Positions 36,448 through 43,373 of a stretch of DNA of 64,000 nucleotides are shown here, piece after piece (the stretch's first letter is position 1; every line of letters begins with the position of its first letter). The position numbers and the translations under genes are program-made. Source of the stretch: Flavobacterium terrigena (GTDB taxonomy: Bacteria > Bacteroidota > Bacteroidia > Flavobacteriales > Flavobacteriaceae); NCBI RefSeq assembly GCF_900108955.1, contig NZ_FNYA01000001.1, positions 124,001 to 188,000 of the forward strand. Reading direction: 5' to 3'. The notes below the pieces were generated by a model, which was not told the DNA's origin, searched no databases, and saw only the letters and a program-made list of their open reading frames with translations.

Positions 36448-37914
36448 TCATAATAGTTTCATACCCAACACTAAAGGTAGAAAGAGCCAAGTAAACACAG
36501 TAATAAGTATAATACAAATTATATTAAGTACTAGTCCTGTTCTCATCATATGTTGTAATTTAATGTGTCCTTTGGCAAAAACTATTGCATTAGGAGGTGT
36601 TCCCATAGGAAGCATACAGGCACAACTTGCCCCCAAAGTCATTGGGATTCCTAAAATTAAAGGATTAATATTTAATGATAATGCTAATGAAGTGACAACT
36701 GGTGAAAGAATAATTACTAAAGCCAGATTACTGATGACTTCGCTTAAAAACACAGCAATTGTGGTAACTACCAATATTATTATGAATAAATTGTTGGTTG
36801 TAACACTAGCCAAACTAGAACCAAGTTCATGTACCAATTGTGAGGCTTCAAGTGCGTTGGCCAAGGCTATTCCTCCTCCAAAGAGAAGCAATACATCCCA
36901 TGCCATATGCTGAACATCAGGCCAGGACATTAATCTTTCTGAATTACCTGTTTCTTTATTACCAGAAGAGGTCAAAAACAAGAGTATACCACCCAACATG
37001 GCAATAATTGTATCATCAAGTACTAAATAGCTTTGCGCAGCATTAATCAGGTCTTTTGTAATCCATAATAAAATCGTTACACTAAAAATCAGTAATACTC
37101 TCCACTCAGGTGTACTCATAAAACCCAATTGTTTTTGGGACTTTTTTATAGCGCTAGAAGCTTCAGCACTATGTTTGATATTATTAGGAAACATTATTTT
37201 AACGAGTACCCCATAAAGTATTAATAACAAAAGGAGTGTTAATGGCATAAACAAAAGCAACCAATCAACGAAGCTGATGGTATAATTAAAACGATCTTTG
37301 ATATACCCAACATAAGCTACATTAGGCGGTGTGGCAATTATGGTTCCCAAAGCAAAGTTAGAAGCGTAAGCAATGGAAAGCATCAGTGCTAAAGAAAAAT
37401 TGGTTGTGCTCTTTTCATCTTTATTGTGGTCTTTAATAGTATGAATTACTGATACAGCTATTGGAAACATCATCATGGTTGTAGCAGTATTGCTGAGCCA
37501 CAAACTGAGGAAACCTGTCGCCATAATAAAACCAAGTATGATTCGATTACCATTAGTCCCAGTAATTAAAATAATACCTAAAGCCATTCTTTTATGCAAG
37601 TTCCACTTTTCAATAGCAAGGGCAATAAAAAAACCTCCCATGAAAAGAAAAACTATGGGGTCGGCATAACCCATAGCAACTTCTTTTAGGGGCGCTATGT
37701 TTAACGAAGGAAATAATACTATAGGTATTAATGCCACGACTGGCATAGGCATCGCTTCAAATATCCACCAAATAATCATGAGAATGGTTATGGAAAGTAC
37801 CTGATTGGCCTCATAGGATAATTCAAATAGATTAAAAGCAAAACATAACACGCTAAGCAATACACCTAAAAATAAGCCAATTTTTTTTTTATGGATTTGA
37901 TAAGAGGTTTGCAA
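36448..37914 (-). CDS. SLC13/DASS family dicarboxylate or sulfate transporter
   Basis: A 488-aa membrane carrier with about 12 helices. The paired motifs SNTATTMMMFPIAVSV and later SNLALVIILSPVVTSLAL are the two SNT-like sodium/substrate sites of the DASS family, and GIPMTLGASCACMLPMGTPPNA is the family signature at the second re-entrant loop. The substrate is a dicarboxylate such as succinate or a sulfate-like anion; this cannot be settled here. The gene is convergent with the exporter operon. Confidence 0.92.
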   Translation of the reverse strand: MQTSYQIHKKKIGLFLGVLLSVLCFAFNLFELSYEANQVLSITILMIIWWIFEAMPMPVVALIPIVLFPSLNIAPLKEVAMGYADPIVFLFMGGFFIALAIEKWNLHKRMALGIILITGTNGNRIILGFIMATGFLSLWLSNTATTMMMFPIAVSVIHTIKDHNKDEKSTTNFSLALMLSIAYASNFALGTIIATPPNVAYVGYIKDRFNYTISFVDWLLLFMPLTLLLLLILYGVLVKIMFPNNIKHSAEASSAIKKSQKQLGFMSTPEWRVLLIFSVTILLWITKDLINAAQSYLVLDDTIIAMLGGILLFLTSSGNKETGNSERLMSWPDVQHMAWDVLLLFGGGIALANALEASQLVHELGSSLASVTTNNLFIIILVVTTIAVFLSEVISNLALVIILSPVVTSLALSLNINPLILGIPMTLGASCACMLPMGTPPNAIVFAKGHIKLQHMMRTGLVLNIICIILITVFTWLFLPLVLGMKLL

Positions 37915-38042
37915 AGCGAGTAAGATTTAAATGTATTAAAAATGAAATAAAAAATGTGTTCTCAGAATTAACTTCGGTAATAAAATTCCTTTTTACAAAA
38001 TTAAATTTATATGGAAATGAGTATTTTGATTTATAAAATTAG

Positions 38043-38054
38043 TGATAAAGATCA
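38043..38054. promoter_or_regulatory. FNR-like box between the DASS transporter and the CFA pseudogene
   Basis: TGATAAAGATCA is a good TGA-N6-TCA site lying 57 bp before the CFA pseudogene. The -7 candidates are off-register (TTTCTTTG at 38070-38077, plus strand; TAATTTTG on the minus strand at 37996-38003), so the gene it served is uncertain. Confidence 0.5.
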
Positions 38055-38111
38055 TTAAAGGTAGTTTTATTTCTTTGTAAATTAACATTTAACATTTAAA
38101 AAAACTATAAA

Positions 38112-38527
38112 GTGAAGGTTGTAGGAATTACAATTTCAAAAGAGCAGAAAAAAGAATCAGTCTATTGCACTTCATTGGAAGCAATGAAGCAAATTTAAAT
38201 ACTGATCCTTAGATTCATAAATATATTTTCCCAAATGAATCAATTCCTTCTATGGTACAAATTGGGAAAGCCATTGAAGGAAAACTGGTCATAGAAGATT
38301 GCCATAATATTGGTATTCATTATGATTATACCCTACTGTCATGGAAAGAAAATTTTAAAAATTCCTGAGAAAAACTAAAGCATCATTATGATAAAGCATT
38401 TTATAGAATGTGGAATTATTATCTGAGCTGTTCAGCAACATCATTCATATCAAGACGCTTAAATTTGTGGTAACTTATTTTAACAAAACCTAGTTATCAT
38501 CAACAATATGAATCTGTTCGATTTTAA
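38112..38527 (+). pseudogene. Cyclopropane-fatty-acyl-phospholipid synthase remnant
   Basis: In the 839-bp non-coding gap 37915-38753 the plus strand reads pieces of a CFA synthase: VVGITISKEQ of the SAM-binding region, then after stops and a frame change HKYIFPNESIPSM, LVIEDCHNIGIHYDYTLLSW, EKLKHHYDKAFYRMWNYYLS and ARS-like ATSFISRRLNLW. At least three in-frame stops and one internal deletion or frameshift are needed. Only the C-terminal third of the gene is left. CFA synthase would have changed membrane lipids under stress; the FNR-like box in front may be its old promoter. Confidence 0.85.
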
Positions 38528-38680
38528 CTTTTTCCAAATTCATTAATATAATCTTAATCGTAAATCTAATAACTCTCATCTGAAGGTTATGTCACTACAA
38601 ATGAACCTAAATAAACAAGTTAGCAATACAATAAGATTTATTAAAAGGCAAAAATGTATACCTGCAAATATTAATAAGTA

Positions 38681-38723
38681 TGATAACCGTCATGTTTTAT
38701 TAAAAAAGAATAGTATAATTTAG
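38681..38723 (+). promoter_or_regulatory. FNR-like box and -7 box of the DUF2892-thioredoxin pair
   Basis: TGATAACCGTCA (38681-38692) is centred 33 bp before TAATTTAG (38716-38723), a 7/8 match to TAnnTTTG. The spacing equals that of the other class II-like promoters here. The leader to the ATG at 38754 is about 25 nt. Confidence 0.65.
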
Positions 38724-38753
38724 ACTTGCAAATCAATTCAAAAAATAAGTAGT

Positions 38754-38954
38754 ATGAAAAAGAATATGGGTTCATTAGATACAATGATTCGAATAGTAAT
38801 CGCTATTATCATTGGCGCTTTATATTTTACAACAACTATAACAGGGACTTTAGCCATCATAGCTTTAGTAATAGCTGTTATATTTGTAATTACAGGTTTT
38901 ATCGGTTTTTGTCCGTTGTACGCACTTTTAGGCATAAATACCCTCAAAAAATAA
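38754..38954 (+). CDS. DUF2892 small membrane protein
   Basis: A 66-aa protein with two membrane helices. The start MKKNMGSLDTMIRIVIAIII and the end GFCPLYALLGINTLKK are the two hallmarks of DUF2892 (YgaP C-terminal type); the single Cys lies in GFCPLY. Such proteins occur with rhodanese or thioredoxin genes, and here thioredoxin follows after 5 bp. The role is probably in sulfur or redox handling at the membrane, which is inference. Confidence 0.88.
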   Translation: MKKNMGSLDTMIRIVIAIIIGALYFTTTITGTLAIIALVIAVIFVITGFIGFCPLYALLGINTLKK

Positions 38955-38959
38955 TTATT

Positions 38960-39262
38960 ATGAATGCTCGTTTTAATCAAATAATTAACAATGATACTCC
39001 AGTCTTAATTGATTTTTATGCTTCATGGTGTGGCCCTTGCCAAATGCTTAGTCCCATCTTGAAACAGGTGAAAGACAATTTGGGTGAACGTGTCTCTATT
39101 ATTAAAATTGATGTAGATAAAAATCAAGATATAGTCACATCTTATCAAGTTAGAGGTGTACCCACAATGATGCTTTTTCAAAACGGCAAACAGCTTTGGC
39201 GTCAATCAGGAGTTTTATCAAAAGAAGAAATTATACTAATGATATTAGAAAAATCTAATTAA
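38960..39262 (+). CDS. trxA: Thioredoxin
   Basis: A 100-aa thioredoxin with the active site WCGPC (about residues 26-30), the cis-Pro in RGVPTMMLF, and the FQNGK turn. A longer in-frame start at 38909 lies inside the preceding gene, so the ATG at 38960 is used. Reduces protein disulfides in the cytoplasm. It is cotranscribed with the DUF2892 gene under an FNR-like promoter. Confidence 0.94.
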   Translation: MNARFNQIINNDTPVLIDFYASWCGPCQMLSPILKQVKDNLGERVSIIKIDVDKNQDIVTSYQVRGVPTMMLFQNGKQLWRQSGVLSKEEIILMILEKSN

Positions 39263-39294
39263 GCAGCCAATACTGCACCAAGCCATTGAACATT

Positions 39295-40407
39295 ATGAGC
39301 AACCCTAAAAGTACATTGATGAAAATGGAATCAGAACATAACATTGATTCATTAGGGCTATTAGTTGCAGACCATATTTCTGCCATGTTAGCATATTGGG
39401 ATAAAGACTTAATTTGCCGATTTGCCAATGCTGCTTACATAGATTGGTTTGGAAAAACTCGTGAAGAAATGGTTGACAAAATAACCATTAAAGAATTATT
39501 AGGTCCACTCTATGAAAAAAATATTCCCTATATTTTCGGAGCATTGAAAGGTGAAAATCAAACTTTTGAACGCGAGATACCTTTGCCTTCAGGTTGTCTA
39601 CGTTATTCTATAGCAAACTATTTCCCTGACATTGTAGATGGAGATGTTAGAGGCTTTTTTGTTCATGTTGCAGACATAACTCCAATAAAAATTTTAGAAA
39701 ATGAGTTGATTAAATCGAACGAGACAATTAGTGAACAAAACAAACGTTTAATGAACTTTGCTAATATTGTCACACATAATCTCAAAAACTTTGCTCATGG
39801 TTTTTCCGGAATGTTAGAGTTGCTTGTTGAGACAGATTCTACCGAGACGCAAACAGAAATTATTGAATACCTCAAAACTATTTCAAATAACTTTACTGAA
39901 ACGATAAAAAATTTAAATGAAATTGTTCATGTGCAAAACATGAGCAATATTGAACCGATAGTAATAAATTTATATGACTATGTAGTTAAAGCCATCTCTA
40001 CATTAAGCATGCAAATCAATGATAGTAATGCAATTATTAAAAACAATGTTGACGCAAAAACAATTATCCTTGGCAATCCGGCATACATAGAAAGTATTTT
40101 GGCAAACTTTCTTACAAATGCAATTAAATATAAACATCCCGATAGAGCCCCAATTATTGAATTAAATTGTGTAGCAGAAAATGATGATGTTGAATTGACT
40201 ATCTCCGACAATGGAAAGGGAATTAATTTAGAAAAACACGGCAAGGACCTTTTTGGAATGTATAAAACATTTCATGGAAATAAAGATGCACAAGGTATTG
40301 GCTTATATATTACCAAATATCAAATAGAGGCTATGGGTGGACAAGTTCAAGTAGAAAGTGAAGTAAATAAAGGCAGTAAATTTATTATTCACTTAAAGCA
40401 GAAATAA
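39295..40407 (+). CDS. PAS-domain histidine kinase
   Basis: A 370-aa soluble kinase from the ATG at 39295 (MSNPKSTLMKME). A TTG at 39286 would add three residues. One PAS domain (about 25-140), then a dimerisation region with IVTHNLKNFAHGFSGM, where the His in HNLK is the likely phospho-acceptor, and HATPase_c with N box ANFLTNAIKYKHP and G-type loops NGKGIN and GIGLYITKYQ. This HNL form of the acceptor site is common in small Bacteroidota PAS kinases. It may feed the receiver-CRP regulator or a chemotaxis-like partner; no receiver gene is adjacent. Confidence 0.88.
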   Translation: MSNPKSTLMKMESEHNIDSLGLLVADHISAMLAYWDKDLICRFANAAYIDWFGKTREEMVDKITIKELLGPLYEKNIPYIFGALKGENQTFEREIPLPSGCLRYSIANYFPDIVDGDVRGFFVHVADITPIKILENELIKSNETISEQNKRLMNFANIVTHNLKNFAHGFSGMLELLVETDSTETQTEIIEYLKTISNNFTETIKNLNEIVHVQNMSNIEPIVINLYDYVVKAISTLSMQINDSNAIIKNNVDAKTIILGNPAYIESILANFLTNAIKYKHPDRAPIIELNCVAENDDVELTISDNGKGINLEKHGKDLFGMYKTFHGNKDAQGIGLYITKYQIEAMGGQVQVESEVNKGSKFIIHLKQK

Positions 40408-40420
40408 AGAGGAACATCTC

Positions 40421-40566
40421 ATAACACAGGTTTTGCAAGATTGCGAGTCGGGCTTAGTCTAAAGTCGCTTTTCTATCTTTAAATTTAGTGTTAAACTAAG
40501 AGTTTAGGCTTCTTTAGTATGCAACCTCAAAAGCTTGGGAACGCCATAAATCGTATTAGGACAACA
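40421..40566 (+). repeat. attC-like structured element 1
   Basis: A 146-bp imperfect palindrome after the PAS kinase gene. AGGTTTTGCA (40428-40437) pairs with TGCAACCT (40522-40529) with two unpaired T, and inside it CTAAAG (40459-40464) pairs with CTTTAG (40514-40519). The stem-plus-bulge form is like an attC hairpin. Its sequence differs from elements 2-4, as attC sites of different cassettes do. Confidence 0.6.
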
Positions 40567-40597
40567 ATAAATCTTGACCGACAAATAAGATTAAAAA

Positions 40598-41122
40598 ATG
40601 ACTAAGACCATAGAAACAAAATTGGAACATCTGCTGACAAACTCGCATAAAGCTGGTATGATTGCTTATATGGAATCTCACCCTAGTGATTTTACTGAAG
40701 TTATAAAATTAGCCATCGCAGACAAACAACCATATTCTTGGAGAGCTGCATGGGTATTGTGGAGCTGCATGGATATAAATGACAAACAGGTTCGAAAATA
40801 TTTAAAAAAAATAATTGACATTTTACCTAAACGAAAAGATAATCAACAAAGAGAACTATTGATGATTCTGCAACGGATGGAATTGAATAACGAATTCGAA
40901 GGACAATTATTTGACATTTGCACAAACATTTGGGTACAAATCAACAAAACCCCTTCCCTTCGTTACAATGCATTTAAATTAATGGTAACAATTTCTAAAA
41001 AACACCCAGACCTAATCCGTGAAATTAATTCATTGACTGAATCAAATTACACAGATACTTTATCAGATAGTGTAAAGAAAGCAATTACCAAGTTGATGAA
41101 AAACTTAACAATAAAGAATTAA
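40598..41122 (+). CDS. HEAT-like helical-repeat hypothetical protein
   Basis: A 174-aa all-helical protein with pairs of antiparallel helices (SWRAAWVLWSCMD, YLKKIIDILPKR, RELLMILQRMEL) that look like HEAT or ARM-type repeats. It has no signal or membrane helix. I do not recognise a specific family. It is a single gene between two attC-like elements, as a cassette would be. Confidence 0.65.
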   Translation: MTKTIETKLEHLLTNSHKAGMIAYMESHPSDFTEVIKLAIADKQPYSWRAAWVLWSCMDINDKQVRKYLKKIIDILPKRKDNQQRELLMILQRMELNNEFEGQLFDICTNIWVQINKTPSLRYNAFKLMVTISKKHPDLIREINSLTESNYTDTLSDSVKKAITKLMKNLTIKN

Positions 41123-41150
41123 TGGATCTGAAGCAAAGACAAAATAAAAT

Positions 41151-41293
41151 ACGGTTTAGCACAATAGCTACAATACAATAAAACACATGTTCGATTTTGC
41201 TTCTTCTGTTCTCACTTTATGCTCGAGTCCCTAAAAATCTTATATTAGCAAGAAAATAAATTGTTCATGCATCTACTAGCAAACGTTAGCAGA
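41151..41293 (+). repeat. attC-like structured element 2
   Basis: A 143-bp element after the HEAT-like gene. It begins ACGGTTTAGCACAATAGC and ends GCAAACGTTAGC. It shares GTTCGATTTTGCTTC, GCTCGAGTCC and AATCTTATATTAGCAAG with element 4. Near the 3' end TGC and GCA form the tip of a hairpin closed by GTT and AAC. The last bases GTTAGCAGA (41285-41293) are the exact reverse complement of TCTGCTAAC at the start of element 3. Confidence 0.7.
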
Positions 41294-41316
41294 AAGCCGA
41301 CCCAAAATTGAGCATT

Positions 41317-41733
41317 ATGAAAAGTATATTTGTTTACAAAAATATAAAACCAACAAGCAAGGATTTAGAAAATGGATTGGGTGAAACATTTCCTATTTGG
41401 AAAAGTTTTGAAGATTTCACAAAGAAAAATTATCCAGATGCAACTTGTGAATGGAATTTTTCTGGAGAAAAGTTTGGATGGAGTTATAGAATAAAAGACA
41501 ATAAGAGAATTTTAATTTATTTACTCCCAAGAGATAAATTCTTTAAAACTGCTTTTGTATTTGGGCAAAAAGCAACAAACCAAATTATGGAAAGTGATAT
41601 TTCGGAATCTATTAAAACAGAACTAAAGCTTGCAAAACAACATGCTGAAGGACGTGGAATAAGAATTGAAATTAAAGATCAATCAAATTTTGAAGACATT
41701 CAAAAATTAATTAAAATTAAAATATCAAATTAA
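41317..41733 (+). CDS. DUF3788 family protein
   Basis: A 138-aa soluble protein with FPIWKSFEDFTKKNYPDATC, the WNFSGEKFGWSYRIKD core and YLLPRDKFFKTAFVFGQKA, which together mark DUF3788. The start is the ATG at 41317; a TTG at 41308 is possible. Function unknown; family members are often found singly in mobile-looking regions. It lies between elements 2 and 3, whose facing ends are perfectly complementary over nine bases. Confidence 0.88.
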   Translation: MKSIFVYKNIKPTSKDLENGLGETFPIWKSFEDFTKKNYPDATCEWNFSGEKFGWSYRIKDNKRILIYLLPRDKFFKTAFVFGQKATNQIMESDISESIKTELKLAKQHAEGRGIRIEIKDQSNFEDIQKLIKIKISN

Positions 41734-41740
41734 ATGGTCA

Positions 41741-41876
41741 TCTGCTAACTGGAATTTGGTTCAATTGCTACTTTTGCTTAGTCTGTTCCAGTTCACCTTT
41801 GTGCTCGAGTCCTTTAAAAATCTTATCTTAGTAAGAAATAATCGTTCATGCAGTATCTACTGCGGAATGTTATCAG
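41741..41876 (+). repeat. attC-like structured element 3
   Basis: A 136-bp element after the DUF3788 gene, beginning TCTGCTAAC (41741-41749) and ending GTTATCAG (41869-41876). The two ends are inverted repeats of each other but for one base. The inside shares GTGCTCGAGTCC, AATCTTAT and AAGAAATAATCGTTC with elements 2 and 4. The 3' part forms a hairpin with tip GCAGTA / TACTGC. The ATG at 41848 lies in this hairpin and is not taken as a start. Confidence 0.75.
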
Positions 41877-41883
41877 TAATTTT

Positions 41884-42609
41884 ATGACAACAAATAACAA
41901 GAAGAAAATGATAACAATTGATAACTATTTAGACAATCATTATATACATAGAAGCAACTGGTTGAGAGCTGCAGTACTTGGTGCAAATGATGGAATAATA
42001 TCTATTTCCAGTCTTGCAATTGGAGTTGCGGCTGCAAGCTCTACTAGAGAACCAATTGTATTAGCAACAGTCGCTGGACTTGTTGCTGGTGCTTTATCAA
42101 TGGCAGCAGGAGAATATGTTTCAGTAAGTTCACAAACAGACACCGAAAAAGCAGATATTGAAAGAGAGATTAAAGAACTCAAAGAAATGCCAAATGAAGA
42201 ACTAAATATTTTGGCTCAAATTTACGAGAAAAGAGGACTGAAAAAAGAAACGGCTATGCAAGTAGCTATTGAATTCACAGAAAAAGACGCTCTAGGAGCT
42301 CATATTAGAGACGAATTAGGTATCAACGAGATAAGTCAAGCAAATCCTATTCAAGCTGCTATGGCGTCAGGTGCGTCATTCAGCGTTGGAGGTTTATTAC
42401 CGTTATTAGTAATCCTTTTTGCGCCTGTAAAAGGAATGGAATATTGGCTTTATGCTTCTACAATTGTTTTTCTTGTTATTTTAGGTACAATGGCAGCCAA
42501 AACAGGTGGCTCAAGCATTCCTAAAGCAATTTTACGAATTACTATTTGGGGTACAATTGCAATGGGTTTATCTGCATTAGTAGGTTATGTTTTTGGAGTT
42601 AGAGTATAA
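41884..42609 (+). CDS. VIT1/CCC1-family iron or manganese transporter
   Basis: A 241-aa membrane transporter from the ATG at 41884. RAAVLGANDGIISISSLAIG and AGALSMAAGEYVSVSSQTDTE are the two conserved helices of the VIT family, including the metal site Asp and Glu residues. A cytoplasmic helical domain (about 100-150, LKEMPNEELNILAQIYEKRG) and three more C-terminal helices follow. It moves Fe2+ or Mn2+ out of the cytoplasm. A longer start at 41848 lies inside the attC-like hairpin. It is another single-gene unit of the cassette-like region. Confidence 0.92.
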   Translation: MTTNNKKKMITIDNYLDNHYIHRSNWLRAAVLGANDGIISISSLAIGVAAASSTREPIVLATVAGLVAGALSMAAGEYVSVSSQTDTEKADIEREIKELKEMPNEELNILAQIYEKRGLKKETAMQVAIEFTEKDALGAHIRDELGINEISQANPIQAAMASGASFSVGGLLPLLVILFAPVKGMEYWLYASTIVFLVILGTMAAKTGGSSIPKAILRITIWGTIAMGLSALVGYVFGVRV

Positions 42610-42627
42610 GGAGCGTAGGATTTAGTT

Positions 42628-42706
42628 GTAAAAACAAAAAACCCTTTAAATCGTACGATTTAAAGGGTTTTAATTCAATTTGTATTTCTACTGGCGGAGA
42701 AAGAGG
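42628..42706. repeat. Left 79-bp direct repeat: tRNA-Ser 3' end plus terminator
   Basis: This gapless 79-bp stretch matches 58554-58632 at 68 of 79 positions. Its last 17 bp (ACTGGCGGAGAAAGAGG) are identical and contain the 3' end of tRNA-Ser(UGA) with CCA, but the rest of the tRNA is missing here. A tRNA 3'-end fragment next to a hairpin is what an integrated element leaves as its distal attachment site. Confidence 0.75.
42640..42669. terminator. Bidirectional terminator after the VIT gene
   Basis: A perfect palindrome AACCCTTTAAATCG / CGATTTAAAGGGTT with A- and T-rich flanks. It corresponds to the tRNA-Ser terminator at 58566-58595 and here ends the VIT transcript. Confidence 0.85.
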
Positions 42707-42739
42707 AACTAACACCTATTATATTTTATTTACTCTAAA

Positions 42740-42755
42740 GGCGGAACGTTAGGCA
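42740..42755 (+). repeat. attC-like end fragment
   Basis: GGCGGAACGTTAGGC repeats the 3' end of the attC-like elements (GCGGAACGTTA in element 4), and GTTAGGC is a perfect integron core site GTTRRRY. The 5' part of the element is absent. It is cut off by the tRNA-Ser fragment at 42692-42706. Confidence 0.6.
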
Positions 42756-42803
42756 TCATTGCTCAGACACCCAAACAAAAAGTAATTAATAAACGAACAA
42801 AAA

Positions 42804-43070
42804 ATGGACAAAAAATATAAAAACTGTCAGTCTTGCGGAATGCCATTAAAACGAGACGAAAAAGGAGGCGGAACAAATGCAGACAAAAGCAATAGCAAAA
42901 AATATTGTTCCTACTGCTATGAAAATGGCGAGTTTATTTACAAAGGGAATAATGTTTTAGAATTTCAAGAATACTGCAAACAGAAAATGATGGAAGGTGG
43001 ACATTCAAGATTTTTCTCTTGGCTATTTACAAGAGGTATGAAACGTTTAGACAGATGGAAAAATAAATAA
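42804..43070 (+). CDS. Putative zinc-ribbon protein
   Basis: An 88-aa protein with CQSCGMPLKRDE and then YCSYCYENGEF, a CxxC...CxxC zinc ribbon of the Zn_ribbon_2 type. The C-terminal part ends in FSWLFTRGMKRLDRWKNK, amphipathic and basic. Function unknown. It is a one-gene unit flanked by attC-like ends (42740-42755 and 43084-43226). Confidence 0.85.
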   Translation: MDKKYKNCQSCGMPLKRDEKGGGTNADKSNSKKYCSYCYENGEFIYKGNNVLEFQEYCKQKMMEGGHSRFFSWLFTRGMKRLDRWKNK

Positions 43071-43083
43071 CATTTTTTCACAG

Positions 43084-43226
43084 CGGTTTGGCACAATAGC
43101 TATATTTACAATAAACAACAACGTTCGATTTTGCTTCGCCTGTTCGCACTTTGTGCTCGGGTCCGCTGGAAAATCTTATATTAGCAAGAAATAATCGTTC
43201 CACGTAGCACAACGCGGAACGTTAAT
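43084..43226 (+). repeat. attC-like structured element 4
   Basis: A 143-bp element after the zinc-ribbon gene, from GCGGTTTGGCACAATAGC to GCGGAACGTTAATG. It shares the inner blocks of element 2. CGTTCCACG and CGCGGAACG form an 8-bp hairpin with one mismatch, and GCAC-TTT-GTGC a smaller one. The 300-bp gap 43071-43373 contains this, a T-rich stretch and the terminator at 43319; I see no other gene. Confidence 0.75.
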
Positions 43227-43318
43227 GTCAATAATTACACAACTATTGGTACAGAATAATTAAAAGTTTATTGTTTGTTATTTTTGCAACAAGAAAAAAC
43301 ACTTTACTATATTAACAC

Positions 43319-43350
43319 AAAGGGCATCAGACTTAGTTCTGATGCCCTTT
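43319..43350 (-). terminator. Terminator of the 1806-aa T9SS gene
   Basis: A 13-bp perfect stem (AAAGGGCATCAGA / TCTGATGCCCTTT) with a 6-nt loop, 24 bp after the stop at 43374 on the minus strand. Confidence 0.85.
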
Positions 43351-43373
43351 ATAGCATTAAGTTTATTTAATAA

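Noticed and set aside
41848..41883. An upstream ATG of the VIT gene
   Set aside because: It falls inside the hairpin of the attC-like element, and the added residues do not resemble the family.
42640..42706. A second, complete tRNA-Ser gene
   Set aside because: Only the last 15 bases with CCA are present; no anticodon or acceptor 5' half exists upstream.
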